Assembly: GCA_038363925.1 (NCBI GenBank)
Contig: JAQQWL010000006.1
Location: 1,468,501 to 1,532,500, forward strand
Source: Apiospora phragmitis
Taxonomy: Eukaryota > Ascomycota > Sordariomycetes > Amphisphaeriales > Apiosporaceae
DNA length: 64,000 nucleotides
Reading direction: 5' to 3'
The notes beneath the pieces were generated by a model that was not told the DNA's origin, did not search any database, and worked only from the letters and a program-made list of their open reading frames with translations. A program made the translations under genes and the position numbers. Shown in pieces: positions 13,229 through 28,034 of the stretch; position 1 is the first letter of the stretch; each line of letters opens with the position of its first letter.

Positions 13229-13345
13229 CCGTCAAGCCTACCGTTCCAGAGCAGAAGTTTTCTTCTCCTCAAGCCACCCGCCTCCATCATAATAACGACT
13301 GCTTACAAGATATCTTACTGTTCATATCATAACTCGTTGATCAAT

Positions 13346-14965
13346 ATGTATAACCAATCTTCTTCATCCGGCTCCCGCAACGAGGTCACTGTTGACCCGT
13401 ATGTTCTCTTTGAGGCTCTGACTGGCCGTAAGGTCGATGCCCGTCCCTCGTCTACTATGGACGAGTATGATGACCTCCGGGATGTCCGCGTCTCCAGCGG
13501 GGATATTGGAAAGTTCCCCGACCCCGATAAGGAGCCCAGTGACGTGGTCGTCGGCGCCATCAACCCCTATGCTTTGGTTGAGTCGATGGTGGGCCACCGC
13601 CTGGAGCACAACACCCGCGACTGCGCCCGCATTGTTTCGGATGTCCTCCAAACCGACTATGACGAGCTCTTTGACCTGAAGCATGATTCCATCCTTTATG
13701 CTGGTCTGAAGCTCGATTCGGAGAACAAGACTGCGGAGCTGCTCAAGTCTGACGACGTCAAAATTCTTGATGAGAACGACCTTGTCACCCCGGATCTTTC
13801 CCGTGTTGAGAAGCTCGATGATCTCGAGCAGGTCGGTCTCCAGGGCATTGGCAGCACCAAGGTGAAGCTGGCTCGTCTTCAGAATGGCAAGCTTCGGGTC
13901 ATCCTTGACGGCCACAACCTCTCCAAGACCGTCTCCAACACCCAGATCACCATGTCTGTGAACGACCTGGCCACCATGTTCCGTCGCTCCAAGGGTCAGT
14001 GGGCACCGCCAAATGCCACCTGGCGCTACGCCGAAGAGACGGCTCGTCACCAGTACCAGCAGCGGATGTTCATGGACTTCAACAACCGCCTCAGCATGAA
14101 CGAGAGGCCCTCCGGCTATAATAACAACATGATGCGTAGTCGTTGCGGTACTGTGGCCAACCGCTTCGATGACCCGGTCCAGGGAGCTCTGAGCAACTCT
14201 TGGCTCATTTCCGCCATCTTCTCGGTCTTCTGGGCCAACCCGGCCATCATCAACCGTTCCACCCGTAGCATCAGCCACGACTACAACGACGAGCGCGATG
14301 ACAGTCGCCGCCGCCAGCAACAGTTCGAGATCAAGTTCCACGACAAGGGTGGACGCAACAACAACAGCACCCAGACCGTCAAGGTGAACCATGAGATCCC
14401 GGTCAACAACTCCAGCATGGACAGCATCTACGCCCGCTCCAGCGACCGCATGGACATCTGGCCCGCGCTGTACGAGAAGGCCTTCGCCAAGTGGATCACG
14501 GGCGACAGCAGCGACCGCCCCGACATCACCCAGACGGCGTACGGTGACCCCATCAAGGCCATGGCGCAGATCAACGGCCGCGATCCCCACTACTTCTTCA
14601 CGGCCGACCGCGGCCACAAGGAGCTGCTGGGAATCGTGCGCGCCTGCTCGGTCAACTTCAAGACCATCAACCCCATGGCCGCGTACACGTACGCCACGGG
14701 CAAGATGTACAAGGGCTCCAACCTGGTCGCCAACCACGCCTACTCGGTGCTGGGTTGGTGCCAGTTCGGCGACCGCTCGTATATCGTGCTACGCAACCCG
14801 TGGGGCGTCACCGAGCCCCTGGGCCTGAACAGCTACCCGGGCCTCCTCGACCGCGTCGACCCCGAGTTCTGGCGCCCCGCCTGCATGCTCGACAGCAACG
14901 GCGTCTTGGCCCTCGAGTGCACCGAGTTCCAGAAGCTCTTCGCTTGCATCGGTGTCGCCAACTGA
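13346..14965 (+). CDS. Calpain-fold (C2 family) protein with Cys-to-Ser active site
   Basis: Intronless, 539 aa. The start is the ATG at 13346; an in-frame TTG nine bases upstream is not a likely start. The C-terminal half has a calpain-like papain fold. The nucleophile motif, normally Q-G-x-x-G-D-C-W, reads QGALSNSWL, so the catalytic Cys is Ser285. The His (NHAYSVLG, His464) and Asn (LRNPWG, Asn484) are kept. It is therefore probably a non-proteolytic or altered enzyme (inference). The N-terminus carries two copies of an 11-residue motif, [DN]PYxLxE[AS]xxG, at residues 17-27 and 73-83. No signal peptide or membrane segment is visible. The middle (about 250-400) is rich in Asn, Arg and Gln. 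Codon use is strongly biased to C in the third position, suggesting good expression. Its role is unknown; calpain-like PalB/Rim13 is a different subfamily. Confidence 0.85.
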   Translation: MYNQSSSSGSRNEVTVDPYVLFEALTGRKVDARPSSTMDEYDDLRDVRVSSGDIGKFPDPDKEPSDVVVGAINPYALVESMVGHRLEHNTRDCARIVSDVLQTDYDELFDLKHDSILYAGLKLDSENKTAELLKSDDVKILDENDLVTPDLSRVEKLDDLEQVGLQGIGSTKVKLARLQNGKLRVILDGHNLSKTVSNTQITMSVNDLATMFRRSKGQWAPPNATWRYAEETARHQYQQRMFMDFNNRLSMNERPSGYNNNMMRSRCGTVANRFDDPVQGALSNSWLISAIFSVFWANPAIINRSTRSISHDYNDERDDSRRRQQQFEIKFHDKGGRNNNSTQTVKVNHEIPVNNSSMDSIYARSSDRMDIWPALYEKAFAKWITGDSSDRPDITQTAYGDPIKAMAQINGRDPHYFFTADRGHKELLGIVRACSVNFKTINPMAAYTYATGKMYKGSNLVANHAYSVLGWCQFGDRSYIVLRNPWGVTEPLGLNSYPGLLDRVDPEFWRPACMLDSNGVLALECTEFQKLFACIGVAN

Positions 14966-15698
14966 GTTGCTGGCGATACAGCGGATGATGATGGTGTCCA
15001 TGGTCCGCCATCGCCATCATCTCCACTGTCGCCGCCGCCGCCGCCGCCACCGGCTTTGACTACTGCTGTCTCCGCCGCTACTGACAATCATAATGACTTA
15101 CGACAGCTAAGCTTGGACGAAATGTGTTTCCTGCGTATTCACGTGCTCTACGCCCCCACTCACTCTTCGCGAGTAACTGAATGAGCTAAAAGCGACCTGT
15201 TTTCCAGTGGATCACGCAATGTCGTCCGTAACACACATTCCTTAACCCTATTACTAATGACGAGGTTCCTCCAAGGGGTATTTCGCTGGGCTGTGTGCCA
15301 TTCTGTATGGGAACATTTTGGGGGTATATGAGGTTTGGCTAGGTCCTCATAGCTGACTTACATACTCACCTGAAAGTCAATTGATTTTAACTTAATTGCA
15401 TGCTCTCTATTTGGGGTGACTTGGCGAATGATTGATCTCGGGCTCACTTTCTCGTAGCCAGATCCAGCTATTTTCTATACAGTTTGAATGTACTGAGGTA
15501 GGGTCCGCTGGATGGTCAAAGGGGCATTTGTAATAGGGGGTTGACTTGGAAGTGTCACGTGTCTATCAATGCGTTTTAATAAGTTAGAACTCCATGCTCG
15601 ACGTGTCTAGCCTTGCCTTTTCAGTCCAAAATGCATTTGGATCATTGAATGCCACTGGCGCATCCTGTAGGCCATTGCTTAGGGTTAGCTCGGACCGA
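14966..15698. other. Convergent 3' intergenic region
   Basis: These 733 bp lie between the convergent ends of the calpain-like gene (+) and the transcription factor gene (-). It begins with a (CCG)n-like stretch near 15030-15050. No gene or RNA was recognised. Confidence 0.6.
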
Positions 15699-18179
15699 CT
15701 AAACAAATTCGTGTTTGGGATTACCACTTACGACCCACGATTCTGTCGACGCTGCATCATCCTGCAGAAAAGCCGACGACGACGCTGCCATCGTCAGGAT
15801 CCCGTTCCCGAACAAGTCGTGCGCCGTGGCCGGCAAGGGGGGCCGTATCGACAGAGGATCCAGTTCGTAGTAGCCCGTCCACTTGTCGGCCGCCAGCTCG
15901 AGGCCCCGGAGCACGGGGGCCAGCCCCTTACTCGAAGTGTCGCCCTTTTTGTTCAGGATGCTCTTGAGGAGCGTGTCACCCTCGGCGGCTAGCTGCCGGT
16001 CCTGCGACGCCTGCGCGTGGCCCGGCTCGTACGTGATGTTCACCAGCAGGATCACGAGGGCGGAGAAGAGCAGGCAGGCGCTGAACCCGAGGAGGGTGGT
16101 GTTGTTGTTTTGGTCATTGGTCTGTTGTCGTTCGCCACGTCGACCGCTCAGGATCAGCTGGACGCTGCGTCGCGAGGCCAAAACACATTTGTTCCATGCG
16201 TCTGGGATGGGAGGCTACATGACATGACATACGTGTGAGCGTGATTATTAGAGTGAGCGAATCGAACGTCGTTTGATACGAGAGCGAATTGGGTTACAGG
16301 AGCTGGCAGCGATGAAGAAGAAGGGGGGGGAAGCTCACCTGCAATCTGTGCATGCAATTTTCTGACTTGTTGCTGAAATTCTCTAGGGCCGTGCGACCGA
16401 GTACATCGATATTCTGCACCCAGACCGAGTCCCATGAGTACAGGCCGTGTAGATTGAAAAGGCAGAGAAGGTACGTGTGGTTCAAGGAGGTCGCCGTGTT
16501 AGTGGTGGCTACGTCAGCCAGGAGCGTATCGCCAGTGACGAACTGGTTTTCCTGGCGGACAGGAGGAGGAGGAGGCAGACCGGAGCGCCTCCTCCACGTA
16601 TCTAGCAGGGCGTCGAGACGGGCGACTTGCTGCCGGCGCTGTTCCGGCGTCTCCCTCAGCGAGCGCACGCTGTAGAGGCTGTCGTAGATCTGGCCCTCGA
16701 CGAAGGCGAGCTGGACACGGGCGCGCAGGTAGTGGAACGGCTGCGGTTCCTCCATGATGCTGAACATGTTGTTCTCGGGAATCCGCTTGAGGCGGCGGCA
16801 GTGCCTGGGAGGTTCAGATCGATATCACTGTCCAGCTGCACCGATGGCGTGTTTGTTTTAAGGCTGATGTCCTAAGAAAGAAATCTTTTTGTAAGCGCTG
16901 ATTAACTACTACCTGCTCACTCACGCATGCACACACGCCAAGGGCGTACAACTTCTCTCGTTTCGTACCTTGTCAAAGCAATAGCATATCCAGAAGATGT
17001 TGTGCCGCTGCTGCGCCTCGCGAAGAGAGAAGGACGTATCAGAAGCCCTCGTGTGCATCTGCAGGCTATGCGCCAGGCGCATGGCCGCGCTTATCAGCAT
17101 AGAGCCCGACCTTTCGTCGCCGTCGGCCAGGTGCAGCACGACCAGGGCCAGAAGCACCTGGATCCCGAGCGTGTCCTCGTCCCGGGTGACCAACTCCTGG
17201 AGGAGCCGCTCGCAGTTTCGCAAGCACTGCTGGCTCTTGTCCTCGGCGAACGGATACGGCGGCACAGTAGTGTCCATGTTGTTGGCGACCTCATGTTCGC
17301 CTACATCGGGCCGGAGCCGGTACCCAATGGCCAGAATGGAATGGACGAGGGTGAAATCCACTCTCTGTCTCTGCTGCTGCTCGGGGCCGCCCGAATAGCA
17401 CCGGTGGAGGAGCTTCATGAAGGTGGGCTCATGGTGCAGGGGTAGAGCACTGTTGAATTCGCGGAAGTAGGTCTCGATGACGGGTAAAGCCTCATGCAGG
17501 GGCGGCAGCTCGGGAAAGGAGCCACCTACCACGGAAGAAGCGTTGCTGCTGCTGCTTACGAAAGTCTCCGGAATGCTTATTAGATTCACGTTGGTGCTGA
17601 AATCGTGGGGGTTGATAATAGGCGGATAGCCAAGCAGCGATTCTAACGAAATGTCTCCTGATGATGCACCCAGGCAGTCGAGTCTGGCCTCGATCCCCTT
17701 CAGGCGGGCCTCGAGGCTCTCATTGTTATTGTTGGATGTGTGGGATCTTGATTATACACATTGGTCAGTTGTTGCAAGCGCAAGATGGATGATGAAGATG
17801 GAGCAGCATTCCCTCCCCCTCCTTCCCCCCCCTCCCCCCAAAAGCATATAATTGATCATTCACCTACTCGTAATCCCGTTCAGGTGGTGGCACATCGGCA
17901 GGCTTCAGCTTCGGAGCCATCGCCCGTCTCCGTATGAGTGTGGTGGTACATCGGACCTTGTACAGCTGACAGTTGGAGCAGACCAGCTTCGTCATGTCGC
18001 ACTTGATCTTGCGACTATAGCAAGTGTCGCCTATAGCGAGCCATGGTGGAGACTTCAGTCTATTTGGTTTTCACCCTCCATATTCAAGTTCACGTACATG
18101 CCTATATATATGTGGTTAGCATGAGGGGCAGTGAGGATGCTAAATGCCTCCTTACTTTTCGTCGAGACAGATTCTCCAT
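15699..18179 (-). CDS. Zn2Cys6 fungal transcription factor (one frameshift)
   Basis: Nuclear DNA-binding regulator; target genes unknown. Six exons on the minus strand: 18179-18156, 18101-18098 (4 nt), 18030-17868, 17746-16969, 16871-16339 and 16214-15699. With one base restored this gives 672 aa. The binuclear cluster has exact spacing C-x2-C-x6-C-x6-C-x2-C-x6-C (residues ~10-37), preceded by the basic SRRK. A short coiled-coil-like segment (ESLEARLKGIEARL) follows. Next comes the fungal-specific middle homology region, including YFREFNSALPLHHEP and FDKDISL. A hydrophobic segment, LLGFSACLLFSALVILLVN, lies near the C-terminus. Exon 5 loses the frame near 16801-16812: one base is missing between DIDLNLP and RIPENNMF. 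Introns are 54, 67, 121, 97 and 124 bp. The frameshift is probably sequence error. Confidence 0.8.
18098..18101 (-). other. 4-nt microexon of the Zn2Cys6 gene
   Basis: The exon GCAT encodes Ala plus the first base of the first zinc-binding Cys. Upstream is a 54-bp intron (GTAAGG..GCTAAC..ATATAG, 18102-18155). Downstream is a 67-bp intron (GTACGT..CTATAG, 18031-18097). Without it, exon 1 (encoding MENLSRRK) and the cluster exon are out of frame and the first Cys is lost. Confidence 0.75.
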
Positions 18180-18564
18180 CGTGATAGCGTCGCAATATCT
18201 ATTGGGATGGTTGGTGCGCCTCGGAACATTGAGAGAAACGAAATAGATCGACCATCAAATCCTCGTGTATACTTATATGCAAGAGGATTGATTGTATTGC
18301 CCCGGCTGACAAATGTAATACGCTAACGTGATTGTCCAGCACCAGCAAGCCTTCAGCTTACTGTACACCCCTGGCTGATGCCCTTCAATGATAGGGAGAT
18401 CAGTGCAGTACAAGTTGACCAAAATAACCTCCCTCTATGCATCAATGCCAGAACCCGATAATGCTCACAGAACTGTGCAAGAGCACCTATGTATATACCA
18501 TGCTGTCGTTATATTCATCATTACATCTTCCATGAAACTCTCGAGGAATTCCCACCGTCTAAGC
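18180..18564. other. Short intergenic spacer
   Basis: These 385 bp lie between the 3' end of DPB2 and the start of the transcription factor gene, both on the minus strand. It should hold the DPB2 3' UTR and the transcription factor promoter. No distinct motif was recognised. Confidence 0.55.
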
Positions 18565-20958
18565 TCAAAACATGCACTCCCGAATCTTTCCCGTGCCACC
18601 CAGAGTATACTCTATCCACCTCCCAACGCCTCGCCTCCCAGCTACAAGTACGGTGCCGGGGTTCATAACGTGACAGCCCTCGTACGTGACACAGAACGGC
18701 GGGGCGGTGGCGTCGACCAGTACCATGGACGTCGGCAGCGGATACAGTTGCAGAGCCGACGAGTAGTCCCAATGCACCGGGCGGATCTGTTGACGGAAAG
18801 GCGCTAGGTAGCCCTGATCCAGGATTGTCTTGACGAGTTTCCGGGCGGCCTGCACGTCGTACAGCACCCCGGGGGCCGTAGCCTCAGGGGGTGCCGCATC
18901 GACATCCATGGCCTCTTCAGGAGGTGCCTGGTCATCCAGCGCACTGGCACTATGCTCCATCTCCATGTCGTTGTCTTTGGAAGCAGCCGGGTCCTGATCC
19001 TCTTCTCCTTCGTAGTTCGGTTGTGATGTCTTGAGCCGCACAGCCGTTCGCCGCAGGCGAGCAGACATGTCATCTCGGAAAAGCACCATCTCGTGCGCTG
19101 GACCAAAAACCGAAAGCCGGGCTGGATTCGTGGTCCAAATGGCCTCGCCGCCGTGCTTCACCCCACCTTCTGAGTTGGCAGAAGCAATGGCTCTCCGTAT
19201 GCGGCTCGTGAACATTTCGGGCACCGCCTTCCGGGGAAGCGGCACTGCAGCGCCGGCCGAGAAACTAGATGCCCAGCCATCATTATCGCCAGGTACGAAC
19301 ACAAAGGTGGACGATTGCAGTAAAGTCGGGAACTCCGACACAACAGACGCCAATGAGTCGAAGTACTCCTTGTACTCTACACTGCCACCGCTGGCACCAC
19401 CTCCTGCCATTATTGCATGTTGGGTAAAGTTGCCGGTGAGAACGAAGGTCATTGGCGATGAGCCCTCAGGCTCCGTAGAGTAGATGGTGAGGATCTTGTG
19501 CAGAGCCTGCAAAGCGCGGGGCTGGTCAAGATTGAACTCGCCAAGAATGATGATCCGGCCTCGACTGGGTCTATCCGAATCCGGGGTTGCTGGCTGTAGC
19601 ATGCGACGCTCGAGCCTCCGCATCTTCTGGCCGACAGCTCTCTCACTCCCAACGCCTAGAAAGTCGATCCAACCGAACCCACCTCCTATAGTGTGGTCCT
19701 GATCACCACCTGGTCCACTCACGCCAAGCGTCACCTTCCGCTTCTCGCAGGGAGGTTGCCCAATGAAGAAACATTGGAACCGGCCACCAATAATACCGCC
19801 GATACCATTACTTCCACCGAGACCCTTGCCAGTAGATTCCTCTTCTTCTTCGTAGATACCATCGACCAAAACAACCATACCAGGTGTAAACCAGGCTGAA
19901 TCTTCTGGAATAGATACCGCATGTGCAACGTCTAGCGAGATAGCACCCGTTAGATCGTTGATTGTTAATGCGCCAGTGGGAGATATTGACAGTAGCCCCA
20001 ACAGCATATGATGAGTGCCATGACGTCCAAGCAAGTTTGCTATCGGTGTGATTTTGTGCGTTTGCTGTGATGTCAGGGTAGAGGAAGACGACCTCTGCAA
20101 CGAGGCCGCCGGGCCCCTAGCAGCCGCGACGGCTGATGTCTGGAAAGATTCGTTCCGAAGCAGCCTTTGGTGAATGACATTGTATCTGTTCCTGAAGAGC
20201 GTGGTTTTGTGAGAGGCCGCGGGCATCAAGGAAGGTTTCGAGGGGTCCCTCTCAAAATGCTTCTTGTTGGTATTGTATAGCATTCGTGGTTGTTCGTAAG
20301 CGCTGACAACCTTCAGCCATTTTCTGGGATCCTTGGCGTCATCATCATCATTGCCGTCTTCTTCCTCCATGCCTAAGCTCGACATGCCGAAACTTTGTTG
20401 GCTGTCATATCTCGTGAGACTTTTGTTAGATCTTATTCCTAGCCGAGTATTGGAGAAATCGGATTCTTGAAGCGGCTCTATCGCCAGGCTGTTTTGTCGG
20501 CTGAGCTCTCGGCCAGTCACTATCCTCCCGCCCGTCATGTTCCCTTCGAGCGTCTTGAGTATCTCTTTGAGCTCCGAGCTCGCCCCATCGACGATAACGC
20601 CTCCATTTCGATTCTTCCAGCCCTTAGCGGCTTCCTCCAGCACTTTCTCGGCCAACCCTTCTTCGCGCCATCCTGAGCCACAATGCCTTCCAATGAAGGT
20701 CGCTAGCTCTTGCAAGGCAGATGAGGTGAGTGTCAGGCTGTGCTTCTTGGTGAAGGTGCGAAAGGCGAGTGGCCGTAGGGTCGCTGGCGGTAGAAGTATC
20801 GGCAAAATACTGGCTTTGGGCGGTGGCGGCACAAAGGGCTTTAGTGTGTGGGCAGGTGTGCCGAATGCTGGCGAGGAAGACGGGATCGAACTCGAGGGTA
20901 GCACGGGATTCGGGGGTTTGGCGAATATAGGCGCTGTCGGGGGTTTCCGAGCTTGCAT
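18565..20958 (-). CDS. DPB2: DNA polymerase epsilon subunit B
   Basis: Second-largest subunit of DNA polymerase epsilon, needed for leading-strand replication in the nucleus (family knowledge). Intronless, 797 aa. The N-terminus is Pro/Ser-rich, followed by a helical segment (about 65-130, LAFRTFTKKHSLTL..). The marker RMLYNTNKKHFERD lies near residue 226 and precedes the OB-fold region (ITPIANLLGRHG..). The C-terminal inactive phosphoesterase-like domain includes GRIIILGEFNLDQP and FVLTGNFTQHA. It ends RPVHWDYSSALQLYPLPTS plus a short tail. Length is somewhat above the yeast protein because of inserts around 170-215 and 600-650. The frame is intact. It is transcribed divergently from the gene at 21338 with 379 bp between start codons. 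Confidence 0.93.
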   Translation of the reverse strand: MQARKPPTAPIFAKPPNPVLPSSSIPSSSPAFGTPAHTLKPFVPPPPKASILPILLPPATLRPLAFRTFTKKHSLTLTSSALQELATFIGRHCGSGWREEGLAEKVLEEAAKGWKNRNGGVIVDGASSELKEILKTLEGNMTGGRIVTGRELSRQNSLAIEPLQESDFSNTRLGIRSNKSLTRYDSQQSFGMSSLGMEEEDGNDDDDAKDPRKWLKVVSAYEQPRMLYNTNKKHFERDPSKPSLMPAASHKTTLFRNRYNVIHQRLLRNESFQTSAVAAARGPAASLQRSSSSTLTSQQTHKITPIANLLGRHGTHHMLLGLLSISPTGALTINDLTGAISLDVAHAVSIPEDSAWFTPGMVVLVDGIYEEEEESTGKGLGGSNGIGGIIGGRFQCFFIGQPPCEKRKVTLGVSGPGGDQDHTIGGGFGWIDFLGVGSERAVGQKMRRLERRMLQPATPDSDRPSRGRIIILGEFNLDQPRALQALHKILTIYSTEPEGSSPMTFVLTGNFTQHAIMAGGGASGGSVEYKEYFDSLASVVSEFPTLLQSSTFVFVPGDNDGWASSFSAGAAVPLPRKAVPEMFTSRIRRAIASANSEGGVKHGGEAIWTTNPARLSVFGPAHEMVLFRDDMSARLRRTAVRLKTSQPNYEGEEDQDPAASKDNDMEMEHSASALDDQAPPEEAMDVDAAPPEATAPGVLYDVQAARKLVKTILDQGYLAPFRQQIRPVHWDYSSALQLYPLPTSMVLVDATAPPFCVTYEGCHVMNPGTVLVAGRRGVGRWIEYTLGGTGKIRECMF

Positions 20959-21337
20959 CGTGATGTCTTTGCTCTCGATCCGTACTTGTGAGAGTCGTCC
21001 TTCATGTGAATCTCAGAAATCGGTTGCTTCAGATGTTCCTTAACAGATTGATAAATTGATTGGCACTAAAGACGCGTCGCAACGCGGTCTTTCCACCCGG
21101 CCACTGTCACTGTGGCCGTAAGCATGTAAATGGGCTACACCCCACCTGCGGTCAGACTGTACTTGCAGGACCCTAGCGCATAAGACCGAGCCGCTAATAT
21201 TGGTGCAAGGTTTAGCGATTTCAATACGTCAGTCTGTCAGTGTCAGTCCTCGCCGCACTTTTCTCCCGTTGCAATTGCATTGTCAACAAACATCTTCACT
21301 TGGAGTTTGCGAGACCGCTGTCACTAGAGACTTCACT
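20959..21337. promoter_or_regulatory. Divergent promoter region
   Basis: These 379 bp separate the divergent ATGs of DPB2 (-) and the small mitochondrial-type gene (+), so they must hold both promoters and leaders. No TATA box is obvious. An ACGCGTC sequence at about 21070 resembles the MluI cell-cycle box (ACGCGT) used by G1/S regulators, which would fit a replication gene, but a single copy is weak evidence. Confidence 0.4.
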
Positions 21338-22188
21338 ATGTTGTTGACAAGGCTCCGGCCAGTTTCAATGCTCAATGGCCTTTCGTCCCGTCGATTGGTC
21401 TCAACTTTATCCAATAACCGCCACATTGTAAGCTCAAGAGCTATCCTATCGAACGTAGTGCTTCTGTATACCCAACCAAGACAATTGCTTACACGGATTA
21501 TTCTTGAAACTCTAGAAAATATTCCCGAATGCGTCGATAAGCAATACCTACCTACTAACTTACCTCGACACAAATCCTCCATCCCAGAGACTCGCCATCG
21601 GGCGCTCGACCGCCAATCCGCCCACGCCCCAGTCCTTCAGCGAGAACCACGAGTTTCTCTCGATACTCAACGAAGTCCTCGCCAAGCATGCCGCACAAGA
21701 CCCGCAGCTCCAGAGCCAGGCGCAGGCCTTTGCCGGTCCTGGCGGTGCTACATTAGGGTCCGGGGGCGCCTTCTTCCCCCAACAGCGTCGCAAAGGCCGT
21801 GCAGCCGGTCTCGGGGCCGGGGGCGGTGCTGGAGGCGGCGGAGGAGGGGGTGCAAGTGCACAGGGTGGTGCTGGCGGCGGTGGTGTGGGCGGCCACGTCC
21901 ATCTGAGCGATATGCGGAACCCACCCGACTACGGCCGGATCGCCTGGCCCGAGGATATCCTGGGAAGCATCGAGGTGGACGGGTCAGGTCAGATTGTAGG
22001 CGAGTTCCAGCCGAGCGGCACTTATCGCGTCATCACCAACGAAGGAATGTGAGTCACGTCTTTTCTTCTACACTGCCCACTGTGGACTTATCAGCAGCTA
22101 ACCACATACACCCCAAAGTCTGGGCTTGAGTGACTTCATAGGAACGAAGCTTGTGGAAAGACTCCAGACGGAAGAGAGGAAAGGCTAG
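21338..22188 (+). CDS. Conserved fungal protein, probably mitochondrial, Gly-rich
   Basis: 206 aa from three exons: 21338-21427, 21588-22048 and 22119-22188. Introns are 160 and 70 bp with CTAAC branch sites at about 21554 and 22098. The first 30 residues (MLLTRLRPVSML.., rich in Arg/Ser/Leu without acids) look like a mitochondrial presequence. The splice gives NNRHI-RLAIGRSTANPPTPQSF, then a helical NHEFLSILNEVLAKHA segment. A Gly/Ala-rich linker covers about residues 85-120. The C-terminus carries PDYGRIAWPEDILGSIEVDG, QPSGTYRVITNEG and ILGLSDFIGTKLVERL, which has the look of a conserved family block. I do not recognise a named function. Confidence 0.78.
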
Positions 22189-26573
<4,385 letters not shown>

Positions 26574-27421
26574 GAGTACAATACGATGTGTTATGTTATA
26601 TTTATGCACGGTTCGCTGGGTTCCTTGAGCGTCTCCTTTCGACGGCTATGGTTTCCCCCGGAAGGGTTTCGCCCTCACCGCAAAGCCCTCCAAGTACTTG
26701 CGTTGCATACTGTCAACTTGGCATGGCGGCTCACTAAAACCTTAATAGGGAAAAGGGCAGGCAGACGACAGCTGCGGTATCGACATGGAATGGTCTTGGG
26801 GGGTATCGGGATCCGAAATCATCACACACATTGCGTCGGAGTTATACATGGATGGGGTCTTGATGAAGCACATGGAAAGGAAACATGCGAGAGGGGCTCA
26901 ATGGCGCGGAGTTTGCTATACCCAAGGTGGACTGATTATGTTTGGCTTCAATTTTGCTGGATGACGGGTATTCTTGATTTTTGGGTTCAGGGATCTTGAC
27001 TGTTCGATGATATGGTGGGAAGAGTGATGAAGGGAGGAGGAACAAGACAGCATACTTGATAGATGGCGGGCGGCTACGATGTGTCGTTTCAAACGGCATT
27101 GGCGCGGGCATCAGTAGGAGTATGTCGTATATGCGCTGCGAATCAATTGAGAATCTAAATGTTCGGATATTTCCCGCGGTCACGGTGTATAAGAAGGAAG
27201 AGACAGGTGACTGACTATACCGATACTACCTACGTAAGGATACACCCAAGTCATTTTTGACCTGGGGTGAACCCTTGGCCTTATCATCTATTGAAGGGAA
27301 TTTGTTGGCTAAGGAATTTAAAATAAATGTCTTGTGGACTGAAGGACGCCGGGGGTTTCACCTGAACCCCGTCCGTGGCTGATAAGAAGATTTGGTTGCG
27401 AGTCATGCCTTGTTCACGTGA

Positions 27422-27444
27422 GTGGCCGGAAAGATTCCGGCCAC
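27422..27444. repeat. 23-bp palindrome, copy 1
   Basis: Perfect inverted repeat with arms GTGGCCGGAA and TTCCGGCCAC separated by AGA. It is identical to the copy at 28035-28057. The flanking bases of the two copies are unrelated. Confidence 0.9.
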
Positions 27445-28034
27445 AAGATCGGTCAAGGCCGGGTTTGAGTGGAGATGGGTCAACGACTGGAAGGACGTGC
27501 GAGGCATTCCATTACTAACAAATGCTAGTCTTCGCCCTCCTATTCGATCTCGGCTCCGGGCTACACAGAACTCCAGACTATGTGTCACGGCATTATCTCG
27601 TCTGGGGAAATTACGAAATGTAAACGTCTTTGTCTTCGCCGGAACATACAGCCATCCCGACCACCACCAAGATATTGACCAGCACTCTGGACTGGAAGGA
27701 GACATACCTACATACGGAACGCCGCAGCCCAACTCAGCTGGAGAAGTTTAGCTTATTAAGTGTAGTATTGATGGATGTGCAAGTCAGCTTCTTGCCGGTC
27801 CGAAACTCTACGGGGGGAAAAACACAAAAAGTGACAAACGCGCAGTAGCAACACAGCGGCGGATAAGGGTCCCAGTCATGGAGCAAGGGACAAACAAAAG
27901 CCACTTGGAACCTTGACGACGGGATTGAGCGAGTATTTGCTCCGAATGATTGCGGTATCGGTATTGTGAGCAGATAAGCGTGTGCTAGAGATTGGCAATG
28001 ATGACCGGTCTGCCCCCGCTCAGGGCTTGGTGTT

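Larger units (their letters stand above)
11150..13345. other. Intergenic, 5' flanks of two divergent genes
   Basis: This stretch separates the divergent dehydrogenase (-) and calpain-like gene (+). It contains a 12-bp-unit minisatellite at 12092-12133 and a TATA box at 13221. Several open frames of 60-145 codons exist on both strands but none shows a domain or a plausible splice structure. Confidence 0.55.

Noticed and set aside
13364..14737. 457-codon antisense frame opposite the calpain-like gene
   Set aside because: It mirrors the strong third-position bias of the real gene, is rich in Val/Gly/Asp repeats and shows no domain.
21200..22129. 309-codon continuous frame overlapping the small mitochondrial-type gene
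   Set aside because: It reads through the first intron and then continues in the wrong frame of exon 2, giving Arg/Cys-rich noise; the spliced model gives a coherent protein.
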